A stretch of DNA of 44,638 nucleotides from Nemertoderma westbladi (GCA_032718475.1 JAUCBJ010007333.1:1-44638); one strand, 5' to 3'. Numbered from the stretch's first letter, positions 32,398 to 43,610 are shown. Numbers and translations are program-made. Notes: generated from the sequence alone by a model not told the origin.

Positions 32398-32689
32398 GGT
32401 ACTAGTAGCATATGTGTCCCAAATTTTTATTGATTTTTAATGTTGTATTTTATGACCAATTTTCACTTATATTTACATATTATGGTCGATTGTATCAAAT
32501 TTTTTGTTCGCTTCTGTTTTTTATGATAGCTAGTGGTGGGATTTTAATGGTAGCTAGTCTTTTTTTAAACCATAGGTAATTTATGATAAAATAGTAGAAA
32601 TAAATATATAAAAATTCATGTATCATTGTTGTGTTACATCTTACAGAAACAAATAGAGGTAAAAGTTTATAATGTATTATAATAGAAAC

Positions 32690-33345
32690 AGTTTTACCGT
32701 GGATTTTTTCATCATCTTCAAGAGGTTTGTAAATGGAGACTCTTTCTGAAATAATCTCCAACAATATTCTGTAAGGTGATTTTTAGCAAGGTTAGCATTG
32801 TTCCATTCCGCTTCCTCATCAGGAGTAGCTTTGCATGCTTTCAAAGACTCAATCCTTTGGGTATTTGTGCCAGTTTTTGTATCAAATCAACTTTTCCCCT
32901 TCCTACTGTGATTTACGAATTGGTGTAGGTACTTAACACTGCCATCCTGTGCTCTCCACGGGTAACGCTTGCTTGTTATCCCTACTGTCTTCCCGCAGTA
33001 GACTGCCCACTCAACACTATGAATAGTGGTGCCATCTTTCACATTCAATTCTATTATTGGGGGCATGGTGCTCATGTTCCTGCGTTGAATGTATAACTTT
33101 TGGACGACCTGTAAAATGTCTGGTATTTTCCATGCGATTCCAAAGATCCATAGACTGTTAACCCTGTTACTGTAATTCGTCTTTGAGGATTGACAACCAA
33201 CTTAACTGTCTTGTTATATAATCTTTTGTATTTATCACCTAAGAGCTTTCACCCCTGATTATATTTTCTCTTTCCGCGAAATATCGACTCACCTATTTGA
33301 ACAGTGTTTCCCTTACCACCCATTGGATCCGCCTCATAAATAAAA
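32690..33345 (-). pseudogene. Merlin/ISXO2-like transposase, C-terminal part
   Basis: In order on the minus strand: GGKGNTVQIGESIFRGKRKY, KLLGD, GTTIHSVEWAVYCGKTVGIT, FVNHSRKGKS, NTQRIESL and SPFTNLLKMMKK. These fit the DDE/N core of ISXO2-like transposases, where the first two motifs are normally (I/V)DES and HSDGW; here the catalytic Asp positions read Gly and Val, so the enzyme is dead. Several stops and frame changes. Confidence 0.75.
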
Positions 33346-33834
33346 TTTTCAATTAAATTAAAATCAACTTTTAACACTTTCGCGGTCTTTGACGCACCAG
33401 TAGAGATGCGTCACAGAGGAGTCTGTGTCAATACGCATCATGACTCAAACGTGCGTTATGGAAACAAATGGATTTGAACGAAAAAGGTTGATCAGAGACA
33501 AAAATAAACTATGCCATCTTAAAGCTGATGAAAACCTGATTATATATAATATACTTTAGACTCATATTGGCGTCTTAGACTATATCAATTGTAATTCAAA
33601 CATTTAGTTTTAGAGATTCTAAAAATGCCACGGCAAAAAAATATATAATGAAAGGCGAAAAAGAGTTTAAAACTAGAATATAACCAAAGCATTATTTTTT
33701 GCTTTGTATATGGAAATTTGATACGTAGTTTATGAAATACAGTAAGCATAATATGCAGTCTTAAAACAACCTAACAGACTAATATAATTTACGATAAATA
33801 TATTTAGTTCAACAAATTTTGTTGGTTACGATTG

Positions 33835-33910
33835 AACTATCACTATCACCATCACTATCGCCATCGCCATATCACTATCGCCACAAAAATCGCCACAGCG
33901 ATGACCATGA
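33835..33910. repeat. simple repeat (CACTATCGCCAT)n-like
   Basis: Imperfect ATCACTATCGCCATCGCC stretch; an 80-codon ORF over it is low complexity and not supported. Confidence 0.7.
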
Positions 33911-33966
33911 TGGCTGTGAATGAGAGAACGGTGAAAATCGTCGTTGTCTGCACGGGCTGCTGGTTT

Positions 33967-35921
33967 CAGTGCCGGATTAACCTTAAGGCATATACGGCAC
34001 GTGCCTTAGGGCCAGCCGAAAATACGGGCCATTGTTTCTCAACGAGTCATTCCTGTGAAAAAAATATTTTCTAAAATTTGTAGAAAACAGAGCAAGAAAG
34101 TGCATCTTTCGACTACTTTCTATCCATGAATTTGTGATAGAAAGTGCAAAATTCTAGCTCAGTTGACCGACAGGTGCTGTGTTATTAGTTCGAGACCTGA
34201 TGGCAGGGAAATAATATAACATGGGCAGTAAAACATTAAAGTGCTAATTATGAACAATGGAGAATTTAATGGAATTTTTTTTTCAATTTAATTTTAATTA
34301 TATTTGTCGTTATGCTGTAGATAAAATAGTTGTTGATAAAGAAAAACGTGTCAGAAATAACTTCTTGTCACTACTGTACTTTAATTTAACCGAAATTCAG
34401 ATGTTCTGCCCTGTATGATGTATGCATACATGCATTGTACGAATTTTGCATTTAATGGCATTTTAGGTGCAATTCCTGTAAAACCTAAAACTCTCGGACA
34501 GCATAATTGAATTTTAGTAAATTAAAATTAGTGACAAAAAGTGCTTATTTCCGATACTGTTCTCTTATCGAAGAACATTACTCAGCAAGTCCAAATCTAG
34601 ATCAGAAATATTATATCTTTACAATAAGCCCACACTTTTGGTGTGATATATTTCTCAGCAAGTCCTGTAAAGATAAGTACCCTGTGAAACCTACCCTACA
34701 GCAAATAAATAACACATTCCCACAATCCGATCAAAATTGTTAAATTCCGACAGGGCCCAGTCAGCCTTAAGGGGGTCAACTATAACCCCCACAGAAATGA
34801 AATTTTCGAAAATTTACACAATTTTTTGTAGTTTGATAGAAGGACTTTCATAAAAGGTGATATCGGTTTTCAACATTGAATTATTTTTTTACCTCAAAAC
34901 TGCTCTTTTCAACAACGTAATATATTGCTGATATTTATGACTCTAATCAGTTTTTTCATCATCATCAAGATTTTCATCTTCATATTTTTTCATCACTAAA
35001 TTCTACTACTAAATTCTACTACTATTTTATTTTTTACTCAATTGCCATCAAACATATACCAAAATGGTCAGCAGCTTTAGGACTACTATCGTTGGTTTTG
35101 TAAAACATGGCCATTTGGATCTTCTAGAACTGATTGTGTAACTGCTACATTTTGTCTATCACAAAATATTTGATTCCCAAAATATAGCCCGGACATACTA
35201 AAACCCCCATAAATTTTTCAAAAACAATAATTTTGTGCTAATAAAATTGTTTTAAAGTTTTCATAGAATATAGCCTACATATCTAGGTCTATTTTACCAA
35301 AGTCCTGGGCCAAGAACTTCAATGCAGGTGGTATTACAGATCTTTAAACATGAGCTAAGTTACATATTAATGCCTCACAATTTATATAATTTTTGAAAAA
35401 AACCGACCTGCTCAAAAAGTGCTATATTTTTCGAACAAACGGTTTATGAAGTTATCTATACTCAGTTTTAATAGTAGGCCTATATAAAAGATCACAGATC
35501 ATTGTGTTAAAGTTTCAGAATAGTAGCTTTATAAATAAAACAAATAGATATATGGGGTAATGGTCCCATTAATATATTAAAAATTAAAGCTTGAGAAATT
35601 CTACCAAATTCCACTTTTTATAGCAAAGGTTTTTTTTATAGGCATAATAGGCCGTTTAGTAATGTTACAATTCTTGATGAAAACTATTTTTGCAAAGTAC
35701 TTATTATTAAAGTAATTACTAAAGTACTTACTTTAGTACTTATTTGCACGCAGTCATCCAACGGAAATACAGTACTTTATATATCATTCGCAACATTTTC
35801 AGTTTTTTTTTTTAGCCGCTTTTTCTTTTGAAAGGGTTTGCGGAAAAATACCAATTTTCGGGCCATTTTTGGAAATTACTAAAATATGCCTAAGGGCCAC
35901 CAGAGGCTTAATCCGGCACTG
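33967..35921. mobile_element. non-autonomous hAT element
   Basis: Both ends read CAGTGCCGGATTAA towards the inside, and both sides carry the 8-bp duplication GCTGGTTT (33959-33966 and 35922-35929). CAG ends and 8-bp duplications are hAT hallmarks. The 1955-bp interior is AT-rich; the 78-codon ORF at 34507-34743 shows no transposase motif. It is nested in the Merlin-like element and so is younger than it. Confidence 0.92.
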
Positions 35922-36253
35922 GCTGGTTTTGGCACATGCCAATCTCTCCCTGCCTTTTTACAACAACATCTTACACTGATACATCTTCCAAACTCTCTCC
36001 TACATTTACAGCATTGAGTCATATTAAATAATATATCAAATAAATAAAATAATCAAATAAATAAAATATATCTTCTTTTTTGAAGGATATCCTGAAATAT
36101 CAGGAAAAATACATAGTATCTGAAAAATACATACATACATGTATTTTTTCATTTTCAGTTTTCATTATGCCAATTTACTAGGATATAGATGATAGAAAAA
36201 ATATAAAGTATTGAGGGTCTTTAGCTGGTTATATTATCCGTTCGTTTAATTTA

Positions 36254-36439
36254 CTAGGGCAATGTTATTGGCGTCAATCTTACCATCAAGGAGGCCGTGA
36301 TAGTAATCCCCTGAATGAACGTGAACATAATCCACAGAATCACAGAAATGCTGAGCTTAGAATTACCAAACCATGTTAGATTCCGAGCTGACGTTTGGTA
36401 ACTTTGAGGTCCATTGCAGCACCAATTGAGATAGTGCAT
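36254..36439 (-). pseudogene. Merlin/ISXO2-like transposase, N-terminal part
   Basis: The segment RNLTWFGNSKLSISVILWIM resembles the N-terminal (F/W)F.SKLSL..IL region before the DDE core in ISXO2-like proteins. It lies upstream of the C-terminal part on the same strand, separated mainly by the hAT insertion. Confidence 0.55.
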
Positions 36440-36832
36440 CCCATATCTTTTACGAACGCTAGGTCATGCACTAGGAGCAATCCTCGTGTTGGCATTGAGA
36501 CTCACTTGATCTTGTGGGCAAAAGTCCACAAGATTGTCCAAACTATATTGCACTTTCCTCGTTCTTAATTTTTTCAGTGATTTCAATTATATTTAAATCT
36601 TATGAATTTCTGGCATTGAAATGGCATTTAGAATCGGTCATAGCTATGAGTAATGCACTGTTGAAAAACAGTTAAACTTTTGCTCAAATCAAAATAAGAA
36701 TAAATGTTCTAGAATAGAGTAGTTATAGTTAAACAAGTCTTTATTACATATTTCATTGAAAATATGTCCAAAAAATAATTTACAAATGCATAAAAATTCA
36801 ATAATATTTGGGACACATATGCTACTAGTACC

Positions 36833-37640
36833 TGAAATATCTGCTAAAATGCACCTTTATTGATTGATAAATACATACCTACCAGTGCAATGCAACACTT
36901 GTGTCAGTGTGACGGGATCCAGGAAGGATCCCGGTTTATCCGGTTTGTCAATTCACGCGTCCCTGCCGTGTGTGAAAGATGAAAGAGTTTGCGTTATTCG
37001 TCGTGTATAATACTCGGGTATATAGATATAGATAACTGCAGAACTGGTAATGAGATAATTGATAATATGTTGTTGTACACGGAAGGCGGGAAACGGTAAT
37101 TGAAGTCCCGGTACTTCCCTAGCTAAACTATTGCTACTGTAACACCAATAACACTGAGATAACTGAATGAGATGATTACTGCCAACTGGTTATATTGCAC
37201 GGGTTGGCCTTGTTACTCTACCTAGCCGATGCCTTTCCCCCCTCTGATTGGTTGATACCCTTGTTGGCGCCCTTTGGAGTGTTCCCGTTCACTCCACCTA
37301 TTCTCTCTCTGTTAGGGGTTTGGCCCCTGACCCTTATTGTTCGTTCCTCCTTCCCACTTTATTGGGGTGACACGAGGTTGATATTGGTAATCAACCTCGT
37401 GCTCCCAATATTGCTTAACGGCTCACTTTATGGGGTTTGGTGAGGCGGAATTGATTCGCTAACAGTCAGCCATTACATTACATTCGTGAAATATCTGCTA
37501 AAATGCGCTTTTATTGATTGATATATACATACCTACCAGTGCAAGCAATGCAAGACTTGTGTCAGCCTTTACATTCGTGAAATTCTGCTCAAATGTGCTT
37601 TTATAGATAAATACATACATACTAGTGCTATGCAAGACTA
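36833..37640. repeat. 90-100 bp tandem repeat, right block, split by a solo LTR
   Basis: Units continue from the left block; one is interrupted at GTCAG by the LTR at 36908-37464. Units near 37560-37640 are more diverged. Confidence 0.9.
36908..37464 (-). mobile_element. solo LTR of a BEL family
   Basis: 557 bp beginning TGTGACGGGATCC and ending GCTAACA on the plus strand, flanked by GTCAG (36903-36907 and 37465-37469). Neighbouring repeat units carry a single GTCAG, showing the empty site. It shares blocks with the BEL LTR at 12648-13258, such as GAGGCGGAATTGA and an inverted GAGGTTGATATTGG pair, in the same orientation. It is related, not identical. It formed by LTR-LTR recombination. Confidence 0.92.
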
Positions 37641-37951
37641 GTTGTCTTCTTTTGCAGATGTTTGACGAATTTCAATGGGTGACCATCACATTTTATCTCA
37701 CCAACCAGCTGCCTTATATCAAGGTTATGCACAGGCTGTTCAGCTATTCTTGGTAGTGCTTGGTTTAGGCAATAAGTCATTACCACAATACCTGCAGTAT
37801 TCCATACACCATTTATTAAGTGAGTATTGTTGTTTATGCCACAAACCCTGTGCAGCATCCTGGTGTAGGTATTACCAATGGATTTGGTATCTTCTGCACT
37901 AAGATGCCAGCATGGACTGTCATATAGCAGCACAGTTACCAGCAGTAACAT
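37641..37951 (-). pseudogene. old LINE fragment, C-terminal region
   Basis: Minus-strand coding has VLLYDSPCWHLSAEDTKSIG, TYTRMLHRVCGI and PVHNLDIRQL, paralleling VLLYGSPCWALTAEDTQSLD, TFTRMLRRVHC and PVHNLVLWQP of the LINE at 40222. Divergent, so an older or related copy. The stretch 37952-38144 shows nothing recognisable. Confidence 0.8.
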
Positions 37952-38148
37952 AACTTAACCTGCCGTGGTGGTGTAGATTAGTAGGGTATGGGCCTCTTTG
38001 GGGTTGCCATACTTTAGCCATAAACACTGACCGAGCGCCAGAAAAGTCCAAAAGTTTTTGTATTTTTCCCACCTAAATCGCAGTGATACACGTGGATCAC
38101 ATCCCAACACTCTACTTTGGAAGCATCAATATGACAGTCTTCCATTAA

Positions 38149-39267
38149 GGGGGGGTAGCGCATTTTCTGACCAAAAAGTAGAATTTTTGAAACATATCCT
38201 ATCTGATGCAGAATTTCATGCTGAATCCAATTATGGAAACCGTTTTCCTATATGTTGCTTACTTTTCGAGATATCTGGGATAGAAGAGACTGGCTCTGAT
38301 ATATCGCGATATCGGTAAGGCGATAAAGTTTGGGGTTTGCATTCAATTTCTGCAAATTTCTGTGCTCAGTGGTGCTAATTGGATGTCTCCACGAGAAAGA
38401 GCACAAAATTTTAATTGAGAAGGTATTTTTTTATGATTATTGGACCTACTGATCAGTTTATAAGACAACTTCATGTCTACGGAATGAAGACGGGACTCGA
38501 ATAAGCGACTCTGCGGTCTTTGCGGGATTACACGGAATAGACTTATCAGTCATCGGAGATCTTCAAAATGTATAATCTCCAGTTCTAGTGGTCGTACGGA
38601 GTTCGTTTAGGGCTCATTCGAAAGCTCTTTTCTCAGAGACCAAAGTTACCATTTGGTTTGGCAAACTCTTGAAAGCTGCCTGAGCAATCATAACTTGAAC
38701 AAAATTTGCAAGGCATATTTTACCAAAATTCATGTTATGTTGCTTTAGAACCATTTTGTCTTAAATCAAATGGTAACTTTGTTCTCTAAGAAAAGAGCTT
38801 TCGAATGAGCCTAAAACGAACTAGAACTGGAGATTATACATTTTGAAGATCTCCGATGACCGATAAGTCTATTCCGTGTAATCCCGCAAAGACCGCAGAG
38901 TCACTTATTCGAGTCCCATCTTCATTCCGGAGACTTGAAGTTGTCTTATAAACTGATCAGTATGTCCAATAATCATAAAGAAATACTTTCTCAATTAAAA
39001 TTTTGTGCTCTTTCTCGTGGAGACATCCAATGGGCACAGAAATTTGCAGAAATTGAATGCAAACCCCAAACTTCATCGCCTTACCGATATCGCGATATAT
39101 CGGAGCCAGTATCTTCTATGCCAGATATCTCGAAAACTAAGCAAGATATGGGAAAACGGTTTCCATATTTGGATTCATCATGAAATTCTGCATCAGATAG
39201 GATATGTTTCAAAAATTCGTCTTTTTGGTCAGAAAATGCGCTACCCCCCCCCCCCCCCCCCCCCCCC
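38149..39267. mobile_element. TTAA-flanked foldback element
   Basis: Flanked by TTAA (38145-38148, 39268-39271). Almost the whole element is one inverted repeat: arms about 38149-38668 and 38762-39267 around a loop of about 90 bp. The outer ends read a G run then TAGCGCATTTTCTGACC. The right end holds a 24-nt C tract (39244-39267); the left has only 7 G. Arms differ at scattered sites. No transposase. ORFs in both arms are mirror images and not genes. Confidence 0.92.
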
Positions 39268-39271
39268 TTAA

Positions 39272-40209
39272 ACGATAGTGATTTCGTAAGAATGTGGCGC
39301 ATTGTTTACCGAGTTCGGGTGGTATTAAATGGCACTGCTGATTTGCAATTCGATTCGTTATGTTGTACTTGCACAGAATCGAAGTGCCCACTTGGAAAGG
39401 CTGCGTTTTGTTTCTTTACTATCCAAGTCAACCTTCTCATCTTTCTCAGTCTCCAATGAGAATGAAATCTATAACGTTGGCAGTGGTAACATGAGATGAA
39501 TAGATACTGTAATTCTACATAAGGCCTTAAATACACAGCTATGATAAGTACCGTTCATTATAAATAAATATTAAATTTAAATAATTGCAATTCCGGTAAT
39601 ATTCAGTAGGCACTATGCAAGAAATAAATTAGCTTGAAAATCCCAATAACTTAGAGATCTTAGGATTATCACTAGATTTAATGAATGGTACATAATGGGC
39701 AGGGTAACTACCAGTTTGGCGTTTAATATATGTAAATAATGCATTGTTCAAGACTCTCATGTCTTCCTCCGAAATACATTTAGAAACACATTTAAGAAAC
39801 AAACAGTTCTCAAATCCGAAAAACTCGGATAAACGACCACTTCACTTCTACTTTCTCACTGTGGTCTCGAACCCACGCCCATACCACCCTTGCAACTTCT
39901 GCTGCAATGTGACCCACATTGAAATCACCTTTCAGAACCGCCACCACTCCGAGGCCAATTGAAATGTAGTAACTTTCATCTAATTTCACACATAATTTAT
40001 CAGCAGCAACAATAGTTATACTTCATCGATAATTCCCCAGCGACCCTGTATTGCAGTGTATAAAGGAACAAAAATTCACACTGTGATGTGTATTGCTATT
40101 ACTTGGTCTGACTCCCCTTTATTAAAATAGTTCTAACGTAGTTATTGATTAATCTTAAGCAACATTACTTAGCTTGCAGTCATTGAAGATACCTCCTTTC
40201 AAGCACTGT
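39272..40209. other. unassigned stretch
   Basis: I see no gene, repeat or element that can be supported here; short ORFs lack recognisable features. Confidence 0.5.
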
Positions 40210-40421
40210 TATGCACCTTTACCCGGGTCAGGTCAGGTATTCTAGGTCATTGATCAAGAAAACTTGCCACCTCCATGCAGCATAAAGGAGGTGCCACCTG
40301 TAGCTGCATAGACCCTCTTACTAGGGCAAATCTGGTCCTGTAACTAGGACCCCATTCGTTCTGGGATAAGGACGCCCTTGGTCCTGGATTAAGGACCCAT
40401 ATACTTGGCTGCAGGGGTATA

Positions 40422-40580
40422 TGGCCTGACCAGGCAGATGGTGATCTACCAATGGCTGGTCAGGAGTAGAGTGTTCTCATGTCCACTCTGAGAGCACTTC
40501 ACTGCGACCTGTACCTGGCAGCAAGGGTACAGGGCATGACCCAGCAGATGAGCTGCAACAGCCAATGGTGGGTCATGTGC
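40422..40580 (+). repeat. duplicated 5' UTR module with two hairpins
   Basis: Two similar blocks, each with a perfect 9-bp stem: CCTGACCAG (40425-40433) with CTGGTCAGG (40456-40464), and CATGACCCA (40535-40543) with TGGGTCATG (40569-40577). Both share GCAGATG and CCAATGG in the loop. Three stem positions differ between blocks and all are compensated. Confidence 0.8.
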
Positions 40581-40639
40581 GCCAGATGGTGCCTCATATC
40601 TGACTCCATTGCGACACCCACCCTGTGGAATGGCAAACC

Positions 40640-43199
40640 AGGGTGTGGTATTTGCCCCGAGAGCTGACTCGGCAAAAAAGCACCCCCCAACCCCCAACCT
40701 TAATATTCCTGGGAGACTTTAATGCAAGTCTGCATCAATCACCTACATCGCCCTGGGTCTATAGCAAGAGTGTTAACCGAAATTCTGTCCATCTTCAGGA
40801 TTTTATCTCTGGAAATGGATTGTTTTCGGCTGGAACCCAGTTCAAGAAGCGAACTGGAAAGCTATGGACTCATAGTGGACCCAGTGGTCACAAGTCCCAG
40901 ATAGACCATATTCTGTTTCGTAGGAAATACAGGAGCTCTATACAAGACTGTAATGCATTTACACTTCGATCCTTCTCCAGTGATCACCGCCTTATTCTGG
41001 CCAAGGTAAGACTTAGTCTGCGTGCTAGCAGAACAACGAAATCTGCCTTGCCGCGGCATGACTGGGCCTCTCTGTTGCAACAGCCAAGTGTGAGATCCAG
41101 CTTCACACTACAGCTGAGCAACAGGTATGAGGCTCTTGCCTCTGAGGCGGCAGATCACTGTGAGGGCTATACTGCCTTTACAGAAGCAGTTAAGTTAGCA
41201 GCTGCAGAAACAGTTCCTGTATACCCTCGAAACAGGAAAAGGGCCCCCTGGACTGACAACAAAATTCAGAAGTGCCGAAATGACCTTCATAAGGCGCAGA
41301 AAGAGTCCCGACTCAAACAGACTACAGCGGCCAAGAATGCAGTTAAGGCTGCATCTACGTCCCTGAACAGGCAGTACTCTGTTAATCTACAGGAGCTAAT
41401 AAACCAACAAGTTGATGCCATCAATGATGCTGACAACAGCAGGCAATCATCCCAGGCATGGAAATCGATCAATTTGCTTACTGGGCGGAAAAGCCAACCA
41501 ACCACCAAGGTTAAGGTTGAATCACCAGCCGATCGCCTCAATGGTTGGAAAGCCCACTTTGAAAAGCTCCTCAATAATGACAGGGTATTGCCTGATAACT
41601 TTATAGAAGTAAAAGTGTCTGAGTCTGTAGTCCCAGATATTCCCATTGGCGATATCTCCTTTGCAGAAGTGAAGGCTGCTGCAAAGAGCATTAAGACCAA
41701 TCGTGCCAGTGGAGTAGATGGTGTTCCCCCTGAGGTTTTTAAAATACCTGAGTGTTTAAAGCTCATCTATCCCATCATAGTAGACATGTACCGAACAACA
41801 AGAGTCCCACAAGAAATGAAAACAAATAAGTTGGTGCCAGTTCCCAAGAAGGGCAACCTAACACTCTATGGTTCTTTTCGGGGAATCTCATTGATCTCGA
41901 TTGCTGCAAAGCTATACAATAGGATTCTATTAAATCGAATCAGGGATCCCATTGAGAGACTGCTCCGTGGAAATCAGAATGGGTTCCGTAAAGGTCGTGG
42001 GACCATGGAGCCCATTTTGGCACTTAGAAGGATAATTGAAGAATTATCAAAAAAGAAAGACAGGCATCCGGCTGTTATCTTTGTTGACTTCTTCAAGGCC
42101 TTTGATTCAGTCTCTCGCTCACGTATGTTCAGCATACTTTCATTATATGGGATTCCTGATGAAATTATTGCAGCAATCAGATCAGTATACGATGGTTCGA
42201 CAACATTTGTGTCTACTGTTGACGGTGACACAGAACCATTTGAAGTGTTATGGGGTGTCCTCCAAGGAGACACACTTGCACCATTCTTGTTCATTATTGT
42301 GGTTGACTATGTTCTACGCATGTCCTTAGATCATCATAATGATGATGGGGTGATGATAACTCCACCTACTGGCTCCAGAAGTCGAGGAAATCCTGCCAAG
42401 TACCTAACTGATCTAGACTTTGCTGATGACTTAGGAGTACTCTCAGAATCATTAGAGGGAGCCCAACGGCTCCTCAGCTCATTAGAACATGCTGCTTCTA
42501 GTGTTGGTCTTTTTATTAACTGCAGAAAGACCAAAATTTTGACAGTTAACTTTGAAAGTCCTCAGCAAGTCTCTGATCGGATGAGCATAAGCTCAAAGGA
42601 TGGTATGCTTGAGCATGTCGGACGACTTCTGTTACCTGGGATCATGGATCCGGAAGTCAGGTGAGGACCTTCGAATACGTAAGGGAAAGGCATGGGCAGC
42701 CTTGAATAGGCTTTCCAGGATTTGGAAGTCACCGAGAATTAATCGGAAACTTAAGGTCCGATTATTTAGAGCAGCAGTAGTTCCAGTACTCCTCTACGGG
42801 AGTCCATGCTGGGCTCTAACTGCTGAGGACACCCAATCTCTGGATGGCACATTCACAAGAATGCTACGCCGGGTTCATTGTGTCAAGTACAATGCACACG
42901 TCTCCAACCAGACACTATATAACATTGGAGGTGTCTCATTGGTTCCCCCAAGCTTGACACTAGAACAAAATCGCCTCCACTTTGCAGGACATTGCTTTCG
43001 CCGTGAGGACCAGCCAGTGCATAATCTTGTACTTTGGCAGCCTCATGGAGTGAATAAGCATGGTGGACAGCCCATGACTTTCTTGAGACGCATCTTAAAG
43101 GACACTGACCTTGAAGATGCGGATGATCTAGCAAATGTCATGGGTGATAGGGAGTTGTGGCGGTGCAATTTTGTTGACAAGCCGGCACAGCATTCTTAA
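40640..43199 (+). pseudogene. LINE ORF2: partial endonuclease, RT, C-terminal domain, one frameshift
   Basis: The endonuclease half shows LIFLGDFNAS (about 40699) and SSDHRLILAKVRL (about 40975). RT has SGVDGVPPEVFK, PKKGNLTLYGSFRGISL, NQNGFRKGRG, FVDFFKAFDSV, GVLQGDTLAPFLF and the catalytic LDFADDLGVL (about 42412). One extra G near 42619 shifts the frame: HVGRLLLPG should read on as DDFCYLGSW, which continues in frame 42600-43199 with RLFRAAVVPVLLYGSPCWAL and FAGHCFRREDQ and stops at 43197-43199. Otherwise open, so a young copy. The upstream GTG at 40625 is not a real start. The clade was not fixed; RTE-like or a relative. Confidence 0.93.
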
Positions 43200-43367
43200 A
43201 AATGCAGCTGCAATGCAGCATGCCGATCCTAGTAGTATGCACCTTTATGATATGTAACAAATGAACGATTGTACACTAAAAAATGGGTAACCATAGCATT
43301 CATATCGTAGCTAAGTATACTGCAATTACAGTAGTTTCAGACCGATAAATGCGTGATGACCCAAGTT

Positions 43368-43390
43368 CCCCCCCCCCCCCCCCCCCCCCC
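43368..43390. repeat. 23-nt poly-C tract
   Basis: Uninterrupted C run, one of several long G/C homopolymers in the window (also 178, 1584, 2258, 9797, 13120, 39244). It lies in otherwise unassigned DNA (43248-44198). Confidence 0.9.
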
Positions 43391-43463
43391 GAACTCTATT
43401 GAGCGTCTACTGGACTATAAGGGAGATGGGGCATAAAGATTATATTGTTTATTATTAATGGGT

Positions 43464-43610
43464 GGTATTCAGAATAATTAGTAGTTACTAGCAAGTAGTT
43501 ACTACCTAGTATTAGCATTAGCACTTAGTACTTACTTAATTCGGTATTCAGAATAATTTTGTAGTTCGTGCTAATACTAGGTAGTAATTACTACCTAGTA
43601 GTTACTGCAG
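43464..43610. repeat. inverted and direct repeats with a perfect 26-bp palindrome
   Basis: GGTATTCAGAATAATT occurs at about 43465 and 43552. TAGTTACTACCTAGTATTAG near 43494 returns inverted near 43570. Positions 43575-43600 are a perfect palindrome centred on TAATTA. It resembles a MITE end, class unknown. Confidence 0.7.

Larger units (their letters stand above)
32398..36832 (-). mobile_element. Merlin-like DNA transposon, 4.4 kb, split by a hAT element
   Basis: Inverted ends share GGTACTAGTAGCATATGTGT and CCCAAAT (27 bp). The flanks TGAAA (32393-32397 and 36833-36837) come from the tandem repeat motif TTCGTGAAATATCTGC, so the empty site is visible. Transposase pieces on the minus strand lie at both ends of the inside. 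About 1.96 kb is a later hAT insertion, leaving about 2.5 kb for the original element. Known Merlin elements make 8-9 bp duplications, so 5 bp is unusual. Confidence 0.8.
40222..43235 (+). mobile_element. APE-type LINE with both ends, internally deleted
   Basis: Flanked by the 12-bp duplication TATGCACCTTTA (40210-40221 and 43236-43247). The 5' region of about 430 bp is non-coding with duplicated hairpins; it is followed by the C-terminal half of the endonuclease, RT and a C-terminal domain, and the tail ends CCTAGTAG. The endonuclease N-terminus is absent although the 5' end is present, so sequence was lost internally. The 276-bp copy at 22644 has the same 3' end. Confidence 0.92.

Noticed and set aside
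33832-34074. His-rich 80-codon ORF
   Set aside because: It reads through a simple ATCACTATCGCC repeat into a hAT end; no coding signal.
38058-39302. ORFs in both arms of the foldback element
   Set aside because: They are mirror images created by the inverted repeat, ending in poly-Gly or poly-Pro from the homopolymer.
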